The notes below the pieces were generated by a model that ran no database searches, had not been told where the DNA came from, and saw only the letters and a program-made list of their open reading frames with translations. Below are positions 18,252 to 26,092 of a stretch of 64,000 nucleotides of DNA, piece after piece; positions within the stretch are counted from its first letter, which is position 1, and the number at the start of each line of letters is the position of its first letter. The stretch covers positions 62,001 through 126,000 of the forward strand of contig JAIXOP010000011.1 in the NCBI GenBank assembly GCA_027486725.1, in the 5' to 3' direction. This DNA comes from Burkholderiales bacterium (GTDB lineage: Bacteria > Pseudomonadota > Gammaproteobacteria > Burkholderiales > Burkholderiaceae_A). The position numbers and the translations under genes were made by a program.

Positions 18252-19066
18252 GCAGCCTCCGGTGCCAATGGCAGATGGCGATCGAAGTGGTGACGCAGTC
18301 GGGCATCGTGCGAGACCATCACCAGGGTGGGGGCAATGGTGGTGGCGCGATCGTGCGGGCTCGGCGGATCCTTGGCATCGGCTGCATCGGAGGCGGCTGC
18401 ATCGGACGATGCTGCGTCGGACGATGCTGCGTCGGACGAGTGGCGCAGGGCTCCCAAAAGGGCGCGCATGAAGGAGTCCCGAGACGACTCGTCGAGGGCT
18501 GAGGTGGGTTCATCGGCCAAGATGAGCCTGGGCGACCCCAGGAGGGCCCGGGCCGCGGCCACCCGCTGCTGCTGACCCACCGAGAGACTGCGGGCAGGCC
18601 TCTCCCATGCCCCAGGATCGACCTCCAGAGCGCGCAAAAGATCGGCGGCGCGCGCTCTGGCGCGGCGCATCGTTCCTCCCGCCGCCAACCGGCGTTCGGC
18701 ATGCCACCCCAGGGGCAGAAGGATGTTGTCCATGGCGCTCAGATAAGGCAGCAGATTGAACTGCTGAAAAATTACCCCAAGGTGCACCCCCCGGAGGCGG
18801 TCGCGGGCGGCGGTGCCCATGGTCGCCACATCGTGTCCCAGAACCCGGAGCGTTCCCTGCTGGGGGGTATGAATGCCGGCACACAAGGCCAAGAGAGTCG
18901 ACTTCCCACAACCGCTCGGCCCACTGACAAAGCAGGTCTCGCCGGCCTCGAGCGAGAATTCCTCGAGCCTCAGGGCGGGCCTTGCTGCCCCCGCATGGGT
19001 ATAAATCAGAGACCGGATCTCGAGGGTGGGAGCGGGCATGGCGTTGGCGCGCAACAACTCGGGCAT
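18248..19066 (-). CDS. ABC transporter ATP-binding protein, LolD/MacB type, with repeat insert
   Basis: It is 272 residues (a start at the internal ATG 19039 is also possible). Walker [12 protein letters not shown]-loop FQQFN, signature LSVGQQQR, Walker [13 protein letters not shown] and H-loop VMVSHD are all present. Between the D-loop helix and the H-loop strand is an inserted low-complexity segment, four copies of a Ser/Ala-Ser-Asp-Ala-Ala unit plus a Pro/His-rich stretch, encoded by a 15-base tandem repeat. LolD-type proteins normally lack it. It is coupled to the permease gene by a 4-base overlap. Confidence 0.85.
   Translation of the reverse strand: MPELLRANAMPAPTLEIRSLIYTHAGAARPALRLEEFSLEAGETCFVSGPSGCGKSTLLALCAGIHTPQQGTLRVLGHDVATMGTAARDRLRGVHLGVIFQQFNLLPYLSAMDNILLPLGWHAERRLAAGGTMRRARARAADLLRALEVDPGAWERPARSLSVGQQQRVAAARALLGSPRLILADEPTSALDESSRDSFMRALLGALRHSSDAASSDAASSDAAASDAADAKDPPSPHDRATTIAPTLVMVSHDARLRHHFDRHLPLAPEAA
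18381..18440. repeat. 15-base coding tandem repeat, four copies
   Basis: Four consecutive units of about GCTGCRTCGGACGAT start at 18381, 18396, 18411 and 18426; the first differs at its end. The unit length is a multiple of three, so copy-number changes would add or remove five residues without breaking the ATPase frame. Confidence 0.85.
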
Positions 19067-19079
19067 GGGCGGGAAGGGG

Positions 19080-19685
19080 TTAGAAGTGGATGCGCTGCAG
19101 CTTGCCCCGCTGCAGCCGTCGGCTGCCGGTGTCGGCGCCGCCAGGACCCGACTCGACCACGAAGCTCAGCTCCAGGGTGCGCAGGCGGGTGAAGTGTTTG
19201 AAGGCCGAGACCTCCAGTCCGGTCTTCCGACCTGCCGCACCCGTGAGGACTGAGGGTGTCTGGCACTGAAAGGTCTGAACGAGCTCGAGGTCGGCGTGGC
19301 CCTCTCGGGTGCCCTTGGCCGGCGCTGGATCAAAAAGCATGCTGCGGCCCTCGCTGGCGGTCAGCCTGCAGGCGGCCTCGGCCGGCAGCGCGATCACCGC
19401 ATCGGCCAGCAGGGTCTGCTGCCGCAGGGCCTCGACCGCAGCCCGCTGGGCGTCGTTGCGGGGTCGGTGTTCAAAACCCAGAAATCCGTCCATCGCGCCC
19501 TGCAGTTGCAGCCGCAGCTGCCCGGAGGCACTCAGGGTGAGCTGCATCTGGGCATGGCCGTGTTGGTGGGCTTTTTGGGCGAATGCGCTGGCGGTGACCA
19601 GCGACAGCACGAGGGCGACGGCCAGCGTCTGGGGGTGACGCACGCGGCGCGGGGCAACCGAAAGGATAGGGAGAAGCAGGGTCAT
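19080..19685 (-). CDS. ZrgA family (DUF2796) zinc-uptake protein
   Basis: It is 201 residues with a signal peptide ending near ASAFA, followed at once by the metal-binding KAHQHGHAQMQLTL motif and the GFEHRP segment typical of DUF2796/ZrgA. These periplasmic proteins bind zinc and are encoded with an ABC transporter. Here an ABC ATPase starts 14 bases downstream, then a permease and a DUF3299 gene, all on one strand. I saw no convincing Zur box in the 120 bases upstream; a 6-base stem (CCCCAC/GTGGGG) at 19756-19770 is the only structure there. Confidence 0.8.
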   Translation of the reverse strand: MTLLLPILSVAPRRVRHPQTLAVALVLSLVTASAFAQKAHQHGHAQMQLTLSASGQLRLQLQGAMDGFLGFEHRPRNDAQRAAVEALRQQTLLADAVIALPAEAACRLTASEGRSMLFDPAPAKGTREGHADLELVQTFQCQTPSVLTGAAGRKTGLEVSAFKHFTRLRTLELSFVVESGPGGADTGSRRLQRGKLQRIHF

Positions 19686-19813
19686 GGCGATGGGAGGGCA
19701 GCGATGGGCTCGAGTTCCAGTTCAGTGTAGATGGGCGGCAGAGGAAACCCACGGCCCCCACCACGTGGGGCTTGTCACGCCGCCGACATTTGTGTCATGA
19801 ATACTGAATGTGG

Positions 19814-20167
19814 ATGACGCCCGCGAGAAATCCCCTCCCCAGCCTTCAGCGCACCGCCCTCACCGAAGTGCGCGGCGCTGTGTTCTGCGAGAAGTTGATC
19901 TCTCAGGCGCGCATGGTGCTCTCGATGACGGCCTACCACTGGCTGCATCCCTCAGCGCTCGCCGCTCAGGGCCACGCCCTGCGCTCGGCTTCGGCCGAAT
20001 GGCGTCACACCCTGCGCGGATTTCAGGCTGCCGCGCGTCGCATTCTTGCCCTCGGTGCTGCCCGCAGCCCCTTTTCCAAGCCAGCGCGGCGCCTGCGACG
20101 CAAGGCTGCAGTGACGCGCAGGGCCCTTTCTCTCCGCATAGGCCCATCGTTCCCAGCACAGGAGTAG
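19814..20167 (+). CDS. Hypothetical basic protein
   Basis: It is 117 residues from the ATG at 19814 (an in-frame ATG at 19808 gives two more). No family recognised. The C-terminal half is rich in Arg and Ala ([19 protein letters not shown]-like), so nucleic-acid binding is conceivable. Support for coding: GC-rich third positions like its neighbours, and a stop only 4 bases before the next gene, whose ribosome binding site AGGAG overlaps the last codons. It could be a chance frame. Confidence 0.5.
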   Translation: MTPARNPLPSLQRTALTEVRGAVFCEKLISQARMVLSMTAYHWLHPSALAAQGHALRSASAEWRHTLRGFQAAARRILALGAARSPFSKPARRLRRKAAVTRRALSLRIGPSFPAQE

Positions 20168-20171
20168 ATCC

Positions 20172-20669
20172 ATGCCGCAGGCCCTCGACCTTCCCACCAT
20201 CCAACGGTTTATACGGGCCCAATCGGCAAGCACGCGAATCTACATCGGGGCAGACTCCTGCCGCGTCATGCAACACAACGTCTGGCATGCGGACTACACC
20301 CTGGTGGTGGTCGTGCACATCGACGGCAAGCACGGATGCAAGATTTTCGGCGAGACCCATCGGGAGCGGGATTTCGACCAGCGCGCAGACCGCCCCCAGA
20401 TGCGGCTCATGAACGAGGTCTACAAGGTTGCAGACCTTTACCTGCAACTGGCCGAGGCCATCGAGGATCGCTCCGTCGAGGTGCACCTCGACCTCAACCC
20501 AGACCCCGCCACCGGATCCTCGTGTGTGATTCAGCAGGCCATCGGCTATATTCGCGGCGTTTGCAATGTTTCCCCCCGCGTGAAGCCCCATGCCTTTGCG
20601 GCCAGCTGCGCCGCCGACCGATACAAGGAGTTGGCCAGCCTGGCTGGGCAGGCGCTGCGCGCGGCCTAA
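20172..20669 (+). CDS. YkuK-type (DUF458) RNase H-like protein
   Basis: It is 165 residues starting behind AGGAG. The opening RIYIGADSCR supplies a first acidic residue in an RNase H-like strand, followed by a hydrophobic TLVVVVHI strand, RLMNEVYKVADLYLQLAEAI helix, VEVHLDLNPDPATGSS with further acidic residues, and a closing helix. This matches the YkuK/DUF458 family, predicted RNase H-fold proteins of unknown role, sometimes linked to sporulation or phage in other phyla. It is probably co-transcribed with the small basic gene upstream. Confidence 0.8.
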   Translation: MPQALDLPTIQRFIRAQSASTRIYIGADSCRVMQHNVWHADYTLVVVVHIDGKHGCKIFGETHRERDFDQRADRPQMRLMNEVYKVADLYLQLAEAIEDRSVEVHLDLNPDPATGSSCVIQQAIGYIRGVCNVSPRVKPHAFAASCAADRYKELASLAGQALRAA

Positions 20670-20693
20670 CCCCGCCAGAGAAAACGCCAGCCA

Positions 20694-21650
20694 TTGAACG
20701 CCCTCCTCGACCCCGCAGTCCTCTTTTTTGCGGTTGGCCTGTTCGCAGGCCTCATCCGCTCCAACCTTGAGATTCCATCGGCGATCAGCCGGTTCCTAGC
20801 GCTCTACCTGCTGATGGCCCTGGGCCTCAAGGGGGGCCTCTCGCTGGCTGAGACCGGCCTGTCTTGGGAAGTGCTCAGCGTCTTGATCGCGGCAGTGGCC
20901 TTGGCTGGGCTGATTCCATTGCTCGACCTCATCGTGCTTCGCCGACTGACCACGCCTTTCAATGCCATCGGCATCGCCGCCACCTTCGGTTCGGTCAGTG
21001 CGGTCACCTTCATCACCGCCAACCAGTTCCTGGATCGGGCCGGAGAGCCTTATGGCGGCTACATGGCCGCCGCCATGGCCCTGATGGAATCGCCCGCGAT
21101 CGTGCTGGCGGTGGTGCTGGCCAATATGGAGCGCAAGAAGCAGGGCGCAGAGGCCCACCCCGATGGTCTGGGCAGCGTTCTGCATGAGTCGTTCACCGAC
21201 GGAGCCCAGCTGCTCCTGCTGGCCAGCATGGTCATCGGCGCCCTCATGGGGCCCGAGGGGGCCGCAGCGATGAAGCCATTCTCGGCCGACCTTTTCAAGG
21301 GCATGCTCGCGTTTTTCTTGCTCGACATGGGCCTGCTTGCAGCCCGAAACCTTCCGGGCCTGCGGGGGCAGTCTCCCCTGTTGATGGTCTATGCCATTGG
21401 CGCCCCTCTGGTGCACGGGGCCATCGCCCTGGGCCTGGGCACGCTGCTGGGGCTGAGTGTGGGCGATCTGACGCTGCTCATGGTGCTGGCGGCCAGCGCC
21501 AGCTACATCGCCGTGCCTGCGGTGCTGCGCATCGCTCTGCCCGAGGCAGATGCCGCAGCCTACGTGGGCCTGTCCCTCGGCATCACCTTCCCATTCAACA
21601 TCATCCTGGGGATCCCGTTGGCGCACGCGGTGGCGTTGGCGGTGCAGTAG
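20694..21650 (+). CDS. SbtA-like sodium-dependent bicarbonate permease
   Basis: It is 318 residues from a TTG start, nearly all membrane: about ten spans in two repeats, with SNLEIPSAISRFLALYLLMALGLKGG, SVSAVTFITA and the matching second-half ASASYIAVPAVLRIALPEA, the inverted-repeat substrate sites of the SbtA family. The long basic loop after span 5 (MERKKQGAEAHPDG) is typical. It probably imports bicarbonate with Na+. SbtA is usually paired with a PII-like SbtB; none is adjacent here. Confidence 0.82.
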   Translation: MNALLDPAVLFFAVGLFAGLIRSNLEIPSAISRFLALYLLMALGLKGGLSLAETGLSWEVLSVLIAAVALAGLIPLLDLIVLRRLTTPFNAIGIAATFGSVSAVTFITANQFLDRAGEPYGGYMAAAMALMESPAIVLAVVLANMERKKQGAEAHPDGLGSVLHESFTDGAQLLLLASMVIGALMGPEGAAAMKPFSADLFKGMLAFFLLDMGLLAARNLPGLRGQSPLLMVYAIGAPLVHGAIALGLGTLLGLSVGDLTLLMVLAASASYIAVPAVLRIALPEADAAAYVGLSLGITFPFNIILGIPLAHAVALAVQ

Positions 21651-21667
21651 GGTCCCGGCGACCATTC

Positions 21668-21700
21668 AGCACACGTCCAGCACCCGTCCAGCATCCGTCC
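21668..21700. repeat. 11-base tandem repeat, three copies
   Basis: AGCACACGTCC, AGCACCCGTCC and AGCATCCGTCC follow each other in the gap after the SbtA-like gene. Function unknown. Confidence 0.8.
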
Positions 21701-21714
21701 AGAGCTCGAGCGCG

Positions 21715-21748
21715 AAAAAAAACCGGCCCCACGTTGCCATGGGGCCGG
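21715..21748 (-). terminator. Rho-independent terminator of phaP
   Basis: Read on the minus strand, a GC-rich stem of about 10 base pairs (CCGGCCCCA.../...TGGGGCCGG, 21723-21748) is followed directly by eight T residues (21715-21722). It lies 55 bases past the phasin stop codon. Confidence 0.85.
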
Positions 21749-21802
21749 CGTTTCCCGATGGGCGACCAGCGGAGTCCGCCGGCCGGCCGAGTTGGGGATC
21801 GC

Positions 21803-22384
21803 TTACTCGGCGGCGGCCTTGCGGCGAGCCGGTGCCTTGGTGGCGGCGGCAGCCTGACCCACGGCAGCTTCACCGGCCTTCGCGGCGGCCTCGACGTTGG
21901 ACTCGATCATCTCCACGACCTGCTTGCTGGCCTTCTGCATGGCGTCGAGGGCCGAGTTGGAGGCCGAGAAGGCCGACTTCATCAGGGCGACCATGCCCTC
22001 TGAGCCCGCGGGGGCGTTCTTCGAGAGGTCGTTGAGGGCCGTGGAGAAGGCCTTGTTGGCCTCTTCCATGCGGGCCTCGACCATCTTGGTGAACTCCGAG
22101 GCGGCCTCGGCGTTGATGGCGTAGACATTGCGGCCATAGGAGGCAGCCTTGCTCACGGCCGGCTGGGCCAGGCCCTGGGCAGCGGCGTAGAGCTCTGCGG
22201 CGTCTTTCACGGACAGCAGCTGGCTGCCGGCCTCGGTGGCGTCGGCCAGATTGGCCTTGGCGGCCTTCAGGTTGAGGTCGATGTGCTTCTCGATGGCCTC
22301 GAGGCTGCGGGCGGTCATTTCGACCATGGCGGCCTGGGCTTCTTTGATCTGGTTCAGGACTTGCTCGGGGGTAAAGACGTTCAT
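21803..22384 (-). CDS. phaP: Phasin family protein (PHA granule-associated)
   Basis: It is 193 residues, almost entirely predicted amphipathic helix, beginning FTPEQVLNQIKEAQAAMVEMTARSLEAIEK, the usual betaproteobacterial phasin N-terminus, with an Ala/Lys-rich tail (TKAPARRKAAAE). Phasins coat polyhydroxyalkanoate granules. The start has AAGGAG upstream, and a strong terminator follows. GCA-rich inverted repeats 155 bases upstream are candidate PhaR targets. Confidence 0.92.
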   Translation of the reverse strand: MNVFTPEQVLNQIKEAQAAMVEMTARSLEAIEKHIDLNLKAAKANLADATEAGSQLLSVKDAAELYAAAQGLAQPAVSKAASYGRNVYAINAEAASEFTKMVEARMEEANKAFSTALNDLSKNAPAGSEGMVALMKSAFSASNSALDAMQKASKQVVEMIESNVEAAAKAGEAAVGQAAAATKAPARRKAAAE

Positions 22385-22403
22385 GGTGTGGCTCCTTGGG
22401 ATG

Positions 22404-22445
22404 GGCTCAGCGGGGTTGGCTCAGCAGGGTTGACTCAGCGAGGGA
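22404..22445. repeat. 14-base imperfect tandem repeat in the phaP leader
   Basis: GGCTCAGCGGGGTT, GGCTCAGCAGGGTT and GACTCAGCGAGGGA run consecutively just upstream of the phaP ribosome binding site, so they would lie in its 5' leader. Confidence 0.75.
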
Positions 22446-22538
22446 TACATCGGACCAGACCGCCCTCGATCTGGACCCGCACGCCGCTCGGCAACTGCCG
22501 ACTTCCATGCTTTTGTTGCGACGCACAAACGAAGCATA

Positions 22539-22552
22539 TTGCTGCACTGCAA
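22539..22552. promoter_or_regulatory. Candidate PhaR-type operator upstream of phaP
   Basis: TTGCTGCACTGCAA is an imperfect palindrome (outer TTGC/GCAA arms) in a GCA/TGC-rich region, followed by a further TGCA at 22557. PhaR repressors of PHA-producing bacteria bind TGC/GCA-rich inverted repeats before phasin genes. No phaR gene is in the window. Confidence 0.35.
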
Positions 22553-22614
22553 AAAATGCAAGCCCTTGAATATGAAATTTTCTTGACGCCCGGAGGCATG
22601 CGATACTCCGCGCC

Positions 22615-22887
22615 ATGACCCGCACCGTTCACTGCATCAAGCTCAACAAAGAGGCCGAAGGCCTGGCATTCCCACCCGCGCCCGGCGATTTGGGCCGGCG
22701 AATTTTCGAATCGGTCTCGAAGGAAGCCTGGGCCGACTGGCTCAAGCACCAGACCATGCTGGTCAACGAGTACCGCCTGAACCTCTCGGACCAGCGCGCT
22801 CGCAAATACCTCATGCAGCAGATGGAGGCCCACTTTTTCGGCGCAGGCGCCGAGCAGGCCTCCGGCTTCACTCCCCCAGCGCCATAA
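22615..22887 (+). CDS. yggX: YggX-type Fe(II)-trafficking / oxidative damage protection protein
   Basis: It is 90 residues, the full family length. [17 protein letters not shown] with its conserved Cys7, then [36 protein letters not shown] and [14 protein letters not shown] match YggX throughout. The family protects iron-sulfur proteins from oxidative damage. It is a single gene, transcribed away from phaP and toward phoU. Confidence 0.95.
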   Translation: MTRTVHCIKLNKEAEGLAFPPAPGDLGRRIFESVSKEAWADWLKHQTMLVNEYRLNLSDQRARKYLMQQMEAHFFGAGAEQASGFTPPAP

Positions 22888-22891
22888 AGCA

Positions 22892-22913
22892 GTGTCCCCG
22901 AATCTGGGGGCAC
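22892..22913. terminator. Hairpin between convergent yggX and phoU
   Basis: GTG-T-CCCC pairs with GGGG-G-CAC across a short loop, in the 45-base gap between two converging genes. No T-run follows, so it is only a possible two-way terminator. Confidence 0.4.
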
Positions 22914-22932
22914 CCCGCCCAGCGATTTAAGC

Positions 22933-23610
22933 CTAGGCGTCGCCCTTGTGGCGAAGATCTTGGCCGCGCACCAGAAACGCCACATGCTCGGCCATGTTCT
23001 TGGCGTGGTCACCAATTCGCTCCATGGCCTTGGCGAAAAACAGCAGGTCAATGGCGCGAGAAATCGTGCGGCTGTCTTCCACCACATAGGAAATCAGCAG
23101 ACGAATCGTGTTGCGGAAGTGTTCGTCGACCTCTTTGTCTTCGAAGATGATTTCTTCCACCGCAGACGCGTCCTCGCGGGCATAGGCATCGAGCGAGCGG
23201 TCGAGCATGGCACGGATGTGATTCGCCATCGCGGAAAAGTTGATGCGCGGACCGATGGCCGTGGCGCTCGACTCCAGATATTTCGTTGCCATGCGGGCCA
23301 TCTTCTCGGCCTCGTCGCCAGCACGCTCCAAGTCGCGGACCATCTTCATGGCGGTCACGATGAGGCGGAGATCGTAGGCCAAGGGCTGCATGCGGGCGAT
23401 GAGGCTGTTGCTCATTTCATCGATCTGCACTTCCATGGTGTTGACCTGGGCCTCGAGATCAAAGACCTGGCGCAGCTTGGCGATGTCGGCCTCGGCAAAG
23501 CCCTGGGCCGAGAGCTTGACCATCTCTTCCACAGTGCCACCCATCTTCAGGATGGCGGTGCGGAGCTGCTCGAGCTCATTGTCAAACTGCGTCACGGTAT
23601 GCGGCTTCAT
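22933..23610 (-). CDS. phoU: Phosphate signalling protein PhoU
   Basis: It is 225 residues from the ATG at 23610 preceded by AAGGA (an ATG at 23646 lacks this). It contains the two PhoU three-helix repeats, each with the metal-binding E/DxxxD pattern: LARMQPLAYDLRLIVTAMKMVRDLERAGDEAEKMA and VVEDSRTISRAIDLLFFAKAMERIGDHAKNMAEH. It links the Pst transporter to PhoR and restrains phosphate uptake. It lies away from pstSCAB, 60 bases downstream of rpiA, unlike the common pstSCAB-phoU order. Confidence 0.95.
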   Translation of the reverse strand: MKPHTVTQFDNELEQLRTAILKMGGTVEEMVKLSAQGFAEADIAKLRQVFDLEAQVNTMEVQIDEMSNSLIARMQPLAYDLRLIVTAMKMVRDLERAGDEAEKMARMATKYLESSATAIGPRINFSAMANHIRAMLDRSLDAYAREDASAVEEIIFEDKEVDEHFRNTIRLLISYVVEDSRTISRAIDLLFFAKAMERIGDHAKNMAEHVAFLVRGQDLRHKGDA

Positions 23611-23670
23611 GGTGTCCTTGGGTGTGGGGATGGTCGATGCGCTCAAGACTATGTCGGTTTTGTTGCGAAT

Positions 23671-24348
23671 TTATGATGTGGCGGGGCGATGTCGCCGCAG
23701 GACGCCGGAGGGCGTTGCGACCAGGACCTCGTCGGCGCGATGCCGAGCAAAAATGCCGTTCTCCACAACCCCGGGAATGGCGTTGATGCGGTCTTCCAAA
23801 TCCGCGGGCTGCGCAATTCGAAGGCCGTGCACATCCACGACGGGGTTGCCGTTGTCGGTGATGACGCCCTCGCGCAGGCGCGGCTCCCCCCCCAGGGCCT
23901 GCAGGGCCCAGAACACGGGCCGCTGTGCGATGGCCAAGAACTCCACCGGCAGCGCAAAGCTGCCCAAGACAGACACCTCCTTGCTGGCATCCACGAGGCA
24001 GAGGAAGCGGCGCGAGGCGCTCGCCACAATCTTCTCGCGGGTCAGTGCAGCACCCCCTCCTTTGATGAGGCATGCCTGGGGATCGACCTCGTCGGCCCCA
24101 TCGATGTAGAGGTCGAGCGGCGCCTCGAGTCGGTCCAGCGGCCAGACCTCCACCCCGAGGGCTCGAAGCCGCTCCGTGGAGCGCTCTGAGCTCGAGACTG
24201 CAGCCCTCGGCAAGACCCCCATCTCAGCCATGGCCTCGATGAAGAGATCGATGGTGCTGCCCGTACCGATGCCCAGGAGCATGCCGGGCGTGAGTTGCTG
24301 ACAGGCCGCCAAGGCGACCTCCTTTTTCAGTTCGGTTTGTGTTTTCAT
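23671..24348 (-). CDS. rpiA: Ribose-5-phosphate isomerase A
   Basis: It is 225 residues from the ATG at 24348, behind AGAAGAG. GIGTGSTIDLFIEAM (phosphate loop), YIDGADEVDPQACLIKGGGAALTREKIVA (catalytic acidic residues and Lys) and DNGNPVVDVHG are the RpiA hallmarks. It interconverts ribose-5-phosphate and ribulose-5-phosphate in the pentose phosphate pathway. Confidence 0.95.
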   Translation of the reverse strand: MKTQTELKKEVALAACQQLTPGMLLGIGTGSTIDLFIEAMAEMGVLPRAAVSSSERSTERLRALGVEVWPLDRLEAPLDLYIDGADEVDPQACLIKGGGAALTREKIVASASRRFLCLVDASKEVSVLGSFALPVEFLAIAQRPVFWALQALGGEPRLREGVITDNGNPVVDVHGLRIAQPADLEDRINAIPGVVENGIFARHRADEVLVATPSGVLRRHRPATS

Positions 24349-24385
24349 GCCGACTCTTCTCTCATTCATTCCCCCGCAAATCCCT

Positions 24386-24772
24386 ATGCCGAAAGCCCCG
24401 AAGTACGACTGTGCCCAGTGTCCTGGCTACTGCTGCAGCTACCCGCGCATTATCGTCTCGGAAGAGGACATCGCTCGGCTCGCCCGGCACCATGGGCTTG
24501 AGGAAAAGGAGGCACGGAAGAAATTCACCCAACGCTATCGCTGGGCGTCGGAGACAGAGACCATCGACGAGCGCGTTCTGCGGCATCGGCCCGACACGGT
24601 CTACACCAGCACCTGCCAGTTCCTACACCCCACCGAGCGGCGCTGCACGATTTATGAGGCACGACCGCAGGTCTGTCGGGAGTACCCCAACAGCCAACGC
24701 TGTGGCTACTACAGCTTTTTGAAGTTTGAGAGGAAGCAGCAGGGCGACCCAGAGTTCATCCCCAGCGCCTGA
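24386..24772 (+). CDS. YkgJ family cysteine cluster protein
   Basis: It is 128 residues from the ATG at 24386 (an upstream ATG at 24347 would overlap the divergent rpiA start). Cysteines are patterned as YDCAQCPGYCC near the N-terminus and CQFL...RCTIYEARPQVCREYP later, the zinc- or iron-chelating YkgJ/UPF0153 pattern. The function is unknown. Confidence 0.82.
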   Translation: MPKAPKYDCAQCPGYCCSYPRIIVSEEDIARLARHHGLEEKEARKKFTQRYRWASETETIDERVLRHRPDTVYTSTCQFLHPTERRCTIYEARPQVCREYPNSQRCGYYSFLKFERKQQGDPEFIPSA

Positions 24773-24804
24773 TCTGTTGGGGGCCCCGAGGGGGCGGGAA
24801 TGGG

Positions 24805-24881
24805 TGGGGTGACCGATGGGACTCGAACCCACGACGACCAGAATCACAATCTGGGACTCTACCAACTGAGCTACGGCCACC
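24805..24881 (-). tRNA. tRNA-His (GTG)
   Basis: The cloverleaf can be drawn: acceptor GGTGGCC/GGTCACC with the extra 5' G typical of tRNA-His, anticodon loop TTGTGAT, T-loop GGTTCGAGTCC, and an encoded CCA at 24805-24807. It is the third of a Pro-Arg-His cluster on the minus strand. Confidence 0.95.
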
Positions 24882-24897
24882 ACGGACAACCTGCATT

Positions 24898-24974
24898 TGG
24901 CCTGCCGAGAGGGAATCGAACCCCCGACCCACAGCTTAGAAGGCTGTTGCTCTATCCGACTGAGCTACCGGCAG
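24898..24974 (-). tRNA. tRNA-Arg (TCT)
   Basis: Acceptor CTGCCGG pairs with TCGGCAG, the anticodon loop is CTTCTAA (anticodon TCT, reads AGA/AGG), and CCA is encoded at 24898-24900. It is the second gene of the tRNA cluster. Confidence 0.95.
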
Positions 24975-25030
24975 GTGGGTGTTCCAACGCGACATCCATC
25001 GACTACAGACAGCAGGCCCGGGGGCCTGCA

Positions 25031-25107
25031 TGGTCGGGGTGGAGAGATTCGAACTCCCGACCCTCTGCTCCCAAAGCAGATGCGCTACCAGACTGCGCTA
25101 CACCCCG
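25031..25107 (-). tRNA. tRNA-Pro (TGG)
   Basis: Acceptor CGGGGTG pairs with CACCCCG, the anticodon loop is TTTGGGA (anticodon TGG), and CCA is encoded at 25031-25033. It is the first gene of the tRNA cluster, 33 bases after pstB. Confidence 0.95.
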
Positions 25108-25117
25108 AGAGGGGAGA

Positions 25118-25123
25118 ATTATA
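25118..25123 (-). promoter_or_regulatory. Predicted -10 box of the tRNA cluster
   Basis: A perfect TATAAT on the minus strand sits about 10 bases before the tRNA-Pro 5' end, in the gap after pstB. The -35 (a TTGGCT inside the pstB end, 19-base spacer) is weak. Confidence 0.5.
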
Positions 25124-25140
25124 GCCCCAAAACCCAGGGT

Positions 25141-25974
<834 letters not shown>

Positions 25975-26020
25975 GATGGAGAGATCGAGGGGATGTTTGG
26001 GCAGATGACAGAGGTGGGGA

Positions 26021-26078
26021 TTGGGCTGGCGGTTGGGCTGGCGGTTGGGCTGGCGGTTGGGCTGGCGGTTGGGCTTGG
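26021..26078. repeat. 12-base tandem repeat between pstA and pstB
   Basis: Four perfect head-to-tail copies of TTGGGCTGGCGG start at 26021, 26033, 26045 and 26057, then a partial fifth. It fills half of the 118-base pstA-pstB gap and would lie in the operon mRNA. Confidence 0.9.
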
Positions 26079-26092
26079 TACGAACCGGCGAA

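Noticed and set aside
19686-19807. Zur box upstream of the ZrgA gene
   Set aside because: No match to the AT-rich Zur palindrome was seen; only a GC-rich 6-base dyad is present.
26021-26078. Possible CRISPR array
   Set aside because: Units are contiguous 12-mers with no spacers and no cas genes nearby.
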